The position numbers and the translations under genes are program-made. Under the pieces are notes generated by a model. The model ran no database searches and had not been told where the DNA came from. It worked only from the letters and a program-made list of their open reading frames with translations. DNA of 64,000 nt from Pseudomonadota bacterium (GTDB lineage Bacteria > Pseudomonadota > Gammaproteobacteria > Acidithiobacillales > Acidithiobacillaceae): positions 1-64,000 of the forward strand of contig JAKARO010000003.1 in the NCBI GenBank assembly GCA_021821885.1. Reading direction: 5' to 3'. How positions within the stretch are numbered: the first letter of the stretch is position 1; each line of letters starts with the position of its first letter. Below, piece by piece: positions 8,470 to 15,147 of the stretch.

Positions 8470-9603
8470 ATGAATGCGATAGCGCCGGAGACTCAAACCC
8501 TGAATTTTTACCGTCCTGACTATTTCGTCAAGACACCCGCGATGCGTTCTCCAGAGTATGTCCAGCTAAGCACGGCAGCTGCCATTACCCTCGGACTGGT
8601 TCCGGGAGTAATGCACCGCACGAGCTGCACCCACTGCCTTAATCTTCTGATGACCTATCCGGAAGGATGCCGTGCGAACTGCACCTACTGCGGGCTGGCC
8701 CGTCACCGGGAAGAAAGTCGCGATTATGCCGACCGCAATTTTATCCGTGTCGACTGGCCAACGGTCAGGGTGGAAGAAATGCTGGAAAGAATCGCGGCAG
8801 AAAGTGACCGGGGGCAGTTCCAGCGGATGTGCATCAGCATGATTACCCATCCTGATTCTGACCATGATACGCGGTTACTCCTTAAGCGCTGGATGGAAGC
8901 AGCTCCCCATATCCCCGTATCCATCCTTTCAAATCCGACAACCATGGAAAAAGAGGACCTGATAACGCTCAGGGAGCTCGGCGCGGATATTTTTACCGTC
9001 GCCCTGGACGCCGTAACGCCAGAAATATTTGAGCGGACCCGTGGAAAAACCGTTCAGAGCCCGCACAGCTGGGAAAAATACTGGCAGGCCATTGAATGGG
9101 CAGCCGAGATTTATGGCCCAGAGAAATTCGGTGCCCACCTGATATGCGGGATGGGAGAAACGGAACAGGAAATTCTGGAAGTCTGCCAGAAAATCAGGGA
9201 CATGGGTGGCCATAACCACATGTTTGCCTTTTTTCCCGAAAAGGGATCCATGATGGAAGACTGGGATCCTGTCCCGCAGGACCACTGGCGCAGGGTCCAG
9301 CTTGGCCGCTTTCTCATTGATTATGCAGGGGGACGTGTGGAGGACATGGCATTCGACAGCTATGGCCGGATAGAGGATTTTGGTTATCCCAAGGCTGAAC
9401 TGGACGATATCATCAGTTCCGGAAAACCCTTTCAGACATCCGGCTGTCCTGGCAAGGATGATGAGGAAATCAGTGCGTGCAACCGGCCCTATGGTGATTC
9501 CTCACCTTCGGATATCCGGTCTTTCCCGTTTATGCTGAACCGGCAGGATGTAGAAGTGGTTCGACGCCAGATGCGCCTGCTGGAGATGCAGACGGGAAAA
9601 TGA
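8470..9603 (+). CDS. lipS2: Radical-SAM lipoyl synthase-like protein LipS2
   Basis: A 377-residue radical-SAM protein, partner of LipS1 in the two-enzyme sulfur-insertion route to lipoate. The motif CRANCTYCGL supplies C-x3-C-x2-C. Extra cysteines (CTHCLNL just upstream and SGCPGKDDEEISACNRP near the C-terminus) could bind an auxiliary cluster, as in canonical LipA. GAGGAGGATTAGCC precedes the ATG. A terminator 22 bases after the stop closes the sHdr/lipoate locus. Confidence 0.87.
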   Translation: MNAIAPETQTLNFYRPDYFVKTPAMRSPEYVQLSTAAAITLGLVPGVMHRTSCTHCLNLLMTYPEGCRANCTYCGLARHREESRDYADRNFIRVDWPTVRVEEMLERIAAESDRGQFQRMCISMITHPDSDHDTRLLLKRWMEAAPHIPVSILSNPTTMEKEDLITLRELGADIFTVALDAVTPEIFERTRGKTVQSPHSWEKYWQAIEWAAEIYGPEKFGAHLICGMGETEQEILEVCQKIRDMGGHNHMFAFFPEKGSMMEDWDPVPQDHWRRVQLGRFLIDYAGGRVEDMAFDSYGRIEDFGYPKAELDDIISSGKPFQTSGCPGKDDEEISACNRPYGDSSPSDIRSFPFMLNRQDVEVVRRQMRLLEMQTGK

Positions 9604-9624
9604 GCACCTATTTTCTCATGGTAA

Positions 9625-9649
9625 GGGAGGGCCCATGGCCCTCTTTTTT
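9625..9649 (+). terminator. Intrinsic terminator closing the sHdr/lip locus
   Basis: A perfect 7-bp stem GAGGGCC-CAT-GGCCCTC is followed by TTTTTT, beginning 22 bases past the lipS2 stop. Confidence 0.85.
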
Positions 9650-9915
9650 ATGGGAACCGCCAGTACGAGAACTTTCTGGTATTGGCTTGTCTCAGGGAGA
9701 TCGTGGCGGCTCAGGTACCTGGCGGCATTGCTGGAGCATCTGGTCCCTGCTGTGCTTGTTGTGTGACCGGGAAAAGAGGGCGCATAAATCTTGGATAGGC
9801 AGAAAGCATGACGGTAAAAGCCTGTGGACCGCACGGAAGAGCCAGATACAGTTACAGTCTGCCACAGACTGGGTGTTCTTCCCGGACGGCCAGCCATTTT
9901 CAGCACAGTTGTTCA

Positions 9916-9952
9916 AAAACAGATGCGACGCTGGATACGGCACATCTGTTTT
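9916..9952. repeat. Inverted repeat, possible bidirectional terminator
   Basis: AAAACAGATG and CATCTGTTTT form a 10-bp stem with a 17-base loop inside the 550-base gap between lipS2 and the fadL-like gene. The flanks supply A runs on one side and T runs on the other, so it could stop transcription in either direction. I see no gene in 9650-10077; the open frames there lack ribosome sites. Confidence 0.45.
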
Positions 9953-10047
9953 GGCTATAAACCAGATAATAATAAAGTTGTTTGGTAATTTCTCTTATAA
10001 AAAGAAAGCAGGCTTCTAATAATCTATATTATAAAAAATATTGTGCA

Positions 10048-10135
10048 AACCGGTAACCTGACAAAAAAAATCTATCATTGCAGTTATTGCAACACTGTTC
10101 CTCTTGAGCCACAATCTTGGGTAATAACCGGTTAC
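10048..10135 (+). promoter_or_regulatory. Two near-identical boxes flanking the fadL-like promoter
   Basis: The decamers AACCGGTAAC (10048-10057) and AACCGGTTAC (10126-10135) are 78 bases apart and differ at one position. They bracket the predicted promoter, so they could be paired binding sites for one regulator, perhaps with looping. This is purely a sequence observation. Confidence 0.4.
10078..10115 (+). promoter_or_regulatory. Predicted promoter with overlapping operator, fadL-like gene
   Basis: TTGCAA (10087-10092), a 17-base spacer and CACAAT (10110-10115) form a plausible sigma70 promoter 45 bases before the ATG. The perfect palindrome TTGCA-GTTAT-TGCAA (10078-10092) overlaps the -35 element and fits the T-N11-A pattern of LysR-type sites. 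The surroundings (10000-10080) are unusually AT-rich for this window. Confidence 0.5.
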
Positions 10136-10160
10136 AACAGAAACAAAGGGGCGGAGTAAA

Positions 10161-11420
10161 ATGAAGAATAAAGCGGGGTTGATTGTGCTGGCAGTTTCAG
10201 CTGCGCTGGCAGCCGGATTTTCAGGGAGCGCCATGGCCACCAATGGCTACCAGCTCATTGGTATAGGCCAGTATGCTGTTGGTATGGGTGGTGCCGTGGT
10301 GGCGGCTCCGGATGATCCACTTTCTGCCGCTATCAGCAATCCAGCGGGTCTGGCGAATATCCGTCCCCAGGCAGCCTATTCCGCAGAAATTTTTAACCCG
10401 ATACGTAAAACCAATTTTGGATTTGGCGAATTTGGAAGTCACAGCAATGTCTATGGTGTACCGGCCATAGGATGGGTGGCGCCGGCTTTTGGAGATGGCA
10501 TTGTATTTGGTGGTGGGGTATACGGATCTTCTGGCCTTGGAACAAATTATTTGCAGTCGACGCCCTATGGTACCATCCAGGCCTACAGCAATATCATGTT
10601 TATGCAGATGGCACCTTCTCTGGCGATGAAAGTCAACCATCATCTTTCTTTGGGTGTGTCGCTTAATATTTCTGCAGAACAGGCCTCTTTCCAGCAGACA
10701 TTTGGTGGGGCTGGCCTCAATCTTGCCAGTCCTTCCTGGGCTTATGGTGTAGGTGCGACAATAGGTGCGCTCTATAAGGTGAACAATATGGTCACGCTGG
10801 GGTTTACCTATAAAACGCCTATCGCCTTTACACCGCTGACATGGCAGGAGACTGGCCAGGAAGTCCCAACTGGTCCGGGTACCTTCCTCGCCGGGAATGC
10901 GGGCCAGTACAGCGGCCATCTCAATTACCCACAGCAGATAGCACTGGGTCTGGCTATCCGCCCCATTCCGCAGTGGCTGATCAGTGTTGAAGGGCAGTGG
11001 ATCAACTGGCACGCGACCATGAACAACTTTACCATTTATGGACCGTGGAATGGGCCCAACAGCATTGCCCTCCCAATGCACTGGAAGAATGAATGGGTAG
11101 CAAATATTGGTACCCAGTACGATGTAAACCACTGGCTGCAGGTCCGTATGGGTTATGCCTACGGGACCAATCCAATCAGCAGCAGCAATATTGGGAATAA
11201 CCTGATTTTCCCGGCCATTGTGGAAAATGCCATTACCTTTGGTTCGACCCAGAAGCTGGGTATGGGATGGAAACTGACCGAAGCGTATATGCATGAATTT
11301 AGCAATACCGTAACTGGCACATCGCCTTTTGCACAGGTTTTTCCGCCCAATTCTCTGCAGCCCGCAAGTGCGACCCTGTCCGAGAACTCTTATGGTATCC
11401 AGGTCGGTTACGATTTCTGA
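10161..11420 (+). CDS. Outer-membrane channel, OMPP1/FadL/TodX family
   Basis: A 419-residue outer-membrane beta-barrel. A signal peptide (residues 1-26, basic start, hydrophobic core, cleavage after SAMA) is followed by the FadL-type N-terminus ATNGYQLIGIGQYAVGMGGA and by AISNPAGLANI. The C-terminus ends in aromatic F (GIQVGYDF), as barrels do. Family members import hydrophobic compounds; next to a sulfur-oxidation locus, uptake of hydrophobic or polymeric sulfur is possible but unproven. GGGGCGGAG precedes the ATG. It is monocistronic, with its own promoter and a strong terminator. Confidence 0.88.
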   Translation: MKNKAGLIVLAVSAALAAGFSGSAMATNGYQLIGIGQYAVGMGGAVVAAPDDPLSAAISNPAGLANIRPQAAYSAEIFNPIRKTNFGFGEFGSHSNVYGVPAIGWVAPAFGDGIVFGGGVYGSSGLGTNYLQSTPYGTIQAYSNIMFMQMAPSLAMKVNHHLSLGVSLNISAEQASFQQTFGGAGLNLASPSWAYGVGATIGALYKVNNMVTLGFTYKTPIAFTPLTWQETGQEVPTGPGTFLAGNAGQYSGHLNYPQQIALGLAIRPIPQWLISVEGQWINWHATMNNFTIYGPWNGPNSIALPMHWKNEWVANIGTQYDVNHWLQVRMGYAYGTNPISSSNIGNNLIFPAIVENAITFGSTQKLGMGWKLTEAYMHEFSNTVTGTSPFAQVFPPNSLQPASATLSENSYGIQVGYDF

Positions 11421-11446
11421 CCAGAAAGTTACCCTCCTCAAGGGCC

Positions 11447-11480
11447 GGGGGAGACGGGAAACCGTCTCCCCCAATTTTTT
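11447..11480 (+). terminator. Strong terminator after the fadL-like gene
   Basis: An 11-bp perfect stem GGGGGAGACGG / CCGTCTCCCCC is capped by a GAAA tetraloop and followed by AATTTTTT. Such stability suggests an abundant transcript. Confidence 0.9.
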
Positions 11481-11570
11481 GCGGCATTGGGGAAGAAGGA
11501 TGTGCTCTCTTCTTGCATCCTGGCTGGCGGAGATAGACACTAGAACCAGAAGTTGTTGATCGAGACCATC

Positions 11571-11960
11571 ATGAAAAGTATCCCCATCGCTGATGTAAGC
11601 AGTATCCGTAATGAGCTAAACCGTTATAAGAGAGGGAAAAAGCTGGAGATTCCACGGTTCAACCAGGTGGCCAGGATGGCCTATCTGGGCCACCTGGTGA
11701 TGTCTCCCCTGGATCCTGAAGACACGGAGTGCCAGTCCTTCCTGGTCCACTTGCAGGAGCCCAAGGGGCTGGCGGCCCATTTTATCGAACTGGATGAGGA
11801 TCTCCGGGATGCCATTCTTGTCCTGGACGGGGAACAGGCCATGGCGATGGCAGCGATCATGCAGCAGGGTGTTCAGGACCGGGCCCGATGGCACGAAGAG
11901 CTGAACCAGCGCGATTTCTACTTCAGCGCGTTCTACCGTCCAGGGCAAAAGGCGGAATAG
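11571..11960 (+). CDS. Small protein of unknown function
   Basis: A 129-residue protein I do not recognise. It is charged and probably helical, with a conserved-looking core (VARMAYLGHLVMSPLDPEDTE, LQEPKGLAAHFIELDEDL) and a C-terminal helix containing QGVQDRARWHEELNQRDFYF. No signal peptide or membrane segment. The ATG at 11571 has only a weak ribosome site; a TTG at 11553 would add six residues. It ends 15 bases before the lipoate-ligase-like gene, so the two are probably co-transcribed. Confidence 0.65.
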   Translation: MKSIPIADVSSIRNELNRYKRGKKLEIPRFNQVARMAYLGHLVMSPLDPEDTECQSFLVHLQEPKGLAAHFIELDEDLRDAILVLDGEQAMAMAAIMQQGVQDRARWHEELNQRDFYFSAFYRPGQKAE

Positions 11961-11975
11961 ACTCTTCTGGAATCC

Positions 11976-13019
11976 ATGCAGTTGGGAACGGTTTCAGGAA
12001 AAGCCCACCCGGGAGCATTACGGTTTCTTTACTTGGGTCACCTGCCGGCCGACAGTCTGCACCGTTCCTATGCCGGTCTGGCTGAGGCACGACAGGCCGG
12101 TGATCCGCCGCTGCTGCTTCTTGCCACAGCCGATACCCACCTGACGGTCGGGGCTGCCCAGACGGCGGGTGCCGAGCTGGACTTCGATTCCTGCCAAAGG
12201 CTACAAATTCCGGTAATCCAGCGAGGTCTTGGCGGTGGGACCGTCTGGGTAGAGCCTGCCCATCTCAATTATTTTCTGATGGCAGGTTTGGGTTCTCCCT
12301 TCCGCCGCCCCCAGGATCTCCTGAATGCATTTGCACCCGCTTTCCTGTCTGTGCACCGCCATTTTGGGCTTGATGTCCAGATGGTGGGGGGGCAGGATTT
12401 CACCTGTGCAGGGCGTCGGATTGGGAGTACGGGTGCCGCGACTCTTGGCAGAAGCCTGGTGCTGGGAGGGAGCTTCCTTCTTGCCGGGGAATGGTCAACT
12501 TTTACCGAGGCTCTTGCTGTACCCTCTCCTGGGTTTCGGGTCTGGGTCCTGGAAGCGTTGGAGCAGCTCATGACGACCTGGGATGCAGAACTGGGAAGAA
12601 CGCCTGCGCCCGGGCTGGTCATGGAAAGACTGCATCAGGAACTGGCGGAGCTGGGCTGGGAAATTGTTGAATCCTGCCCTACGGAGCTGGAGCTGGAGGC
12701 CATGGAGGCTGTGGAACTGGAGATGCCTGACTGGACAGCATCGGCAGGCCGGCGGGTCCCCTGCGGGATCAAAGTGCGCCTGGACAGTTTCCTGACCGAA
12801 AGGCGGTGGGGGAGGAACTTTTTGCGCATCTGGACGGAAAATGGGTGTTTCCGGCGGATTGCCGGGACGGTTTTCCCGGAGGAGCTGGAAGAGGCCATTG
12901 CAGGACTGCAAAAGGATTCTCCAATGCTCGATCTCCTTCTTGAAAGATATCTGGGCCATGGTCCGGCTTCTCTCTGGCGGGAGCGCATCCGGTCCTTGGC
13001 AGTCTGGACGGATATTTAG
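11976..13019 (+). CDS. Lipoate-ligase-fold protein lacking the catalytic lysine
   Basis: A 347-residue LplA/BPL-fold protein. It keeps the substrate loop as QRGLGGGTVW (residues 82-91), but at the acyl-adenylate site it reads CAGRRIGSTGA: R148 stands where the active ligase of the sHdr locus has K162 (GRKLSG). The usual NDI before that site is GQDF here. It is therefore probably not a normal ligase; options are a lipoyl/octanoyl-binding chaperone, regulator, transferase using C144, or decaying paralogue. A C-terminal domain of about 120 residues is present. It lies 2.4 kb downstream of the lipoate-assembly genes. Confidence 0.75.
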   Translation: MQLGTVSGKAHPGALRFLYLGHLPADSLHRSYAGLAEARQAGDPPLLLLATADTHLTVGAAQTAGAELDFDSCQRLQIPVIQRGLGGGTVWVEPAHLNYFLMAGLGSPFRRPQDLLNAFAPAFLSVHRHFGLDVQMVGGQDFTCAGRRIGSTGAATLGRSLVLGGSFLLAGEWSTFTEALAVPSPGFRVWVLEALEQLMTTWDAELGRTPAPGLVMERLHQELAELGWEIVESCPTELELEAMEAVELEMPDWTASAGRRVPCGIKVRLDSFLTERRWGRNFLRIWTENGCFRRIAGTVFPEELEEAIAGLQKDSPMLDLLLERYLGHGPASLWRERIRSLAVWTDI

Positions 13020-13036
13020 TATTTGCGAGGTAATGT

Positions 13037-13414
13037 ATGCCCAGTATTGATGACCGGCTGAAAAAACGCGTACTCTGGATAGGCAGTGACCAGGAGCTGG
13101 TGGCAGACGCCAGGTCCGTGCTGCCGGAGGGTTGGCAACTGAATTCCGGCGGCAGCCTTGGGGATTTTGGGGAATGGCAGGATATCCTGCTTTACCGTTT
13201 CCTGGTGCTGGATCTGGACGCTGAGCTGGCCGAAGACCCTGTAGAGATAGTGGATACGGTCCGCCGGGAATACCAGATAAATATTCCAATTTTCTGTTAT
13301 GGGGGACGCCCGGATCAGCGTGCGGCTGCGCGTTCTGCCGGGGCAGACAGGTTCTTCGAACGGAGCGAGATTCTCCTGCGCCTGCAGGATTTTGTCCGCC
13401 AGTTTGGCTGGTAA
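13037..13414 (+). CDS. Degenerate receiver-domain protein (pseudo-receiver)
   Basis: A 125-residue single-domain protein with the CheY-like alternation: beta-strand KRVLWIGSDQE, then FLVLDLDAEL, then IPIFCYGG, then AGADRFFERSE. An aspartate is present at the phosphoacceptor strand (D59 or D61). The switch Thr/Ser is replaced by YGG, and the invariant Lys-Pro position reads FFER, so phosphorylation signalling is doubtful. The ATG at 13037 has GCGAGG upstream. It follows the ligase-like gene by 17 bases and is probably in its operon. Confidence 0.6.
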   Translation: MPSIDDRLKKRVLWIGSDQELVADARSVLPEGWQLNSGGSLGDFGEWQDILLYRFLVLDLDAELAEDPVEIVDTVRREYQINIPIFCYGGRPDQRAAARSAGADRFFERSEILLRLQDFVRQFGW

Positions 13415-13462
13415 ACGCCGCTGGCCCGTTCAGGGAATCCGGGCAGGCCAGCAGAAGACCGG

Positions 13463-13786
13463 TCAGCCAACTTTTGCGTGGGCTTCGGTATCCAGAAGGA
13501 TATCTCGGCTTTCGGTCTGCCCGCCACCCTCGGCAGTCAGGGTAGCAATGCGTACGCCAGCATCCCTGAATGAAATTTCGTAGGAAAATACTCCAGGCAG
13601 GGAGATTGAGGCTTCCTTCAGGGTCTTGCCTTCGCAGGTTACGGTTACCCTGGCTGAGCCACTGCCTTCCAGCATGGCCTGGATCCGGAAAGGATGGCCT
13701 GCAACCCGGCGGTAGACCTGGGGGTCGCGATTGGTGTTGTACTGCAGGTTGTTCAGCTTGACCATCTTGATGAGATTCGCGCTCAT
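13463..13786 (-). CDS. Small beta-rich protein of unknown function
   Basis: A 107-residue protein encoded against its neighbours. Its composition and alternation (HPFRIQAMLEG, ARVTVTCEGKTL, FSYEISFRDAGVRIATLTAE) suggest an Ig-like or SoxZ-like beta-sandwich, but it lacks the SoxZ signature and I do not assign a function. No signal peptide. AAAGGGG stands upstream of the ATG. It shares a 120-base divergent intergenic region with the gene in front of cbbQ. Confidence 0.6.
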   Translation of the reverse strand: MSANLIKMVKLNNLQYNTNRDPQVYRRVAGHPFRIQAMLEGSGSARVTVTCEGKTLKEASISLPGVFSYEISFRDAGVRIATLTAEGGGQTESRDILLDTEAHAKVG

Positions 13787-13907
13787 GAAAACCCCTTTAA
13801 TCGCACCATAAAATTGGTTTCGGAGAATTTTGGGTAAAACAGCCTTATCCTAGATGAATGCCGTAGAAAAGAATAGTTTTGGGTGGCCAAACAGAAAGAG
13901 GTACGAA

Positions 13908-14315
13908 ATGGGCGATCGAGCACTTGCCCTGGAGCGTCTGGATAGGCTTCAGGAAAGAATTGAAACGCTGGCCGGCCAGCAGCGGTGTCCGGATGCCGCA
14001 GAGCTGTCCGTGCTGGTGGACAAGGGGCTGCAAATCGCCCGGGAACTGCTGATGGCCGTTCTAGAGGAGGAACACCGGCCGTACGATCTCTCTGCAGATC
14101 TGCTGGAACTCTGGAAATCCCTGGTCAGGGGCGCACCACACTGGAATACCATTCGCGACAACTGCCGGGAATTGGTCTATTACCGCAACTGCCTGGACAT
14201 GAAACAGATGGATGCACTGCCGCACGGACCTGAGAAAATGCTGGTCCACACCCTGCGCCATCTGTACCTGTATCTGCGTAGCCATATGGAACAGTCGCTG
14301 GAGGAGAAGTCATGA
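13908..14315 (+). CDS. Small helical protein preceding cbbQ
   Basis: A 135-residue helical protein with no motif I recognise. The ATG at 13908 has AGAAAGAGG in front and is preferred over the ATG at 13854. Leucine- and arginine-rich stretches ([16 protein letters not shown]) suggest a coiled coil or bundle. Its stop overlaps the cbbQ start by 4 bases (ATGA), which makes translational coupling with the AAA+ gene likely. Confidence 0.65.
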   Translation: MGDRALALERLDRLQERIETLAGQQRCPDAAELSVLVDKGLQIARELLMAVLEEEHRPYDLSADLLELWKSLVRGAPHWNTIRDNCRELVYYRNCLDMKQMDALPHGPEKMLVHTLRHLYLYLRSHMEQSLEEKS

Positions 14316-15139
14316 GCCATCATGTCCAGGCACATCCAGACAGGCAGCTCCGTTATGTCACTGCAGAACCTTTCTATCAGCCAGTGGGAAGCGAAGTAGG
14401 GGTTTTTATGGCCGCCTGGAGCCGGAGGCTTCCTGTAATGCTCAAAGGTCCGACGGGATGCGGGAAAACCCGTTTTCTTGAGCACATGGCCTGGCGTCTG
14501 AAGCGCCCGCTCATAACGGTTTCCTGCCATGAGGACCTGACGAGCTCGGATCTCGTGGGCCGTTTCTTGATTGAGGGGGATGCAACCGTCTGGCAGGATG
14601 GTCCACTGACCCGTGCCGTACGGGAGGGCGCAATCTGCTATCTGGATGAAATCGTTGAGGCCAGAACCGACACAACCGTTGTCATCCATCCGCTGACCGA
14701 CCATCGCCGCCATTTGCCCATCGACAAGCTGGGTACGGAAATTGCCGCCCATCCGGATTTTCTGCTTGTGATTTCCTACAATCCCGGGTACCAGACTGTA
14801 CTGAAAGATCTGAAACCTTCCACCAAGCAGCGTTTTGTCGGGATGAATTTCAGCTATCCATCGCCAGCAGTGGAATCCGGGATTGTCATGAAAGAGGCCG
14901 GGATAGATACCCGTCGTTCTGCCAGGCTGGTTGAGGCCGCTGCGCGTGCCCGGAATCTTAGGGATCAGGGATTGCAGGAGGTAACTTCCACGCGTGCTCT
15001 TGTCTATGCAGGCACGTTAATGGCAGCGGGTCTGGAGCCCATGGAAGCGGTCGAGGCGGCGATTGTCAGTCCGCAGACGGATGACGTCGAACTGGCCTCT
15101 GCCCTGCGGGAGATTTTTCAGGCCTTTTTCCCTGACTGA
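14312..15139 (+). CDS. cbbQ: CbbQ/NorQ-family MoxR AAA+ ATPase
   Basis: A 275-residue MoxR-type AAA+ ATPase of the CbbQ/NirQ/NorQ family. Walker A is GPTGCGKT (residues 46-53), Walker B is [10 protein letters not shown] with D112-E113, and sensor-type ISYNPGYQ follows. Together with CbbO such ATPases form Rubisco activases in autotrophs, while NorQD matures nitric-oxide reductase. No Rubisco or nor gene is present in the window, so the client is unknown. It starts by a 4-base overlap and is followed 8 bases later by the VWA partner. Confidence 0.87.
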   Translation: MSHHVQAHPDRQLRYVTAEPFYQPVGSEVGVFMAAWSRRLPVMLKGPTGCGKTRFLEHMAWRLKRPLITVSCHEDLTSSDLVGRFLIEGDATVWQDGPLTRAVREGAICYLDEIVEARTDTTVVIHPLTDHRRHLPIDKLGTEIAAHPDFLLVISYNPGYQTVLKDLKPSTKQRFVGMNFSYPSPAVESGIVMKEAGIDTRRSARLVEAAARARNLRDQGLQEVTSTRALVYAGTLMAAGLEPMEAVEAAIVSPQTDDVELASALREIFQAFFPD

Positions 15140-15147
15140 GGTGATGC

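Noticed and set aside
10221-11540. 439-codon minus-strand frame opposite the fadL-like gene
   Set aside because: Antisense shadow; it spans the strong terminator and the plus-strand protein has signal peptide and barrel features.
13463-13786. SoxZ identity for the small beta-rich protein
   Set aside because: Length is near but the SoxZ conserved Gly/Asn/Pro pattern is absent and there is no soxY next to it.
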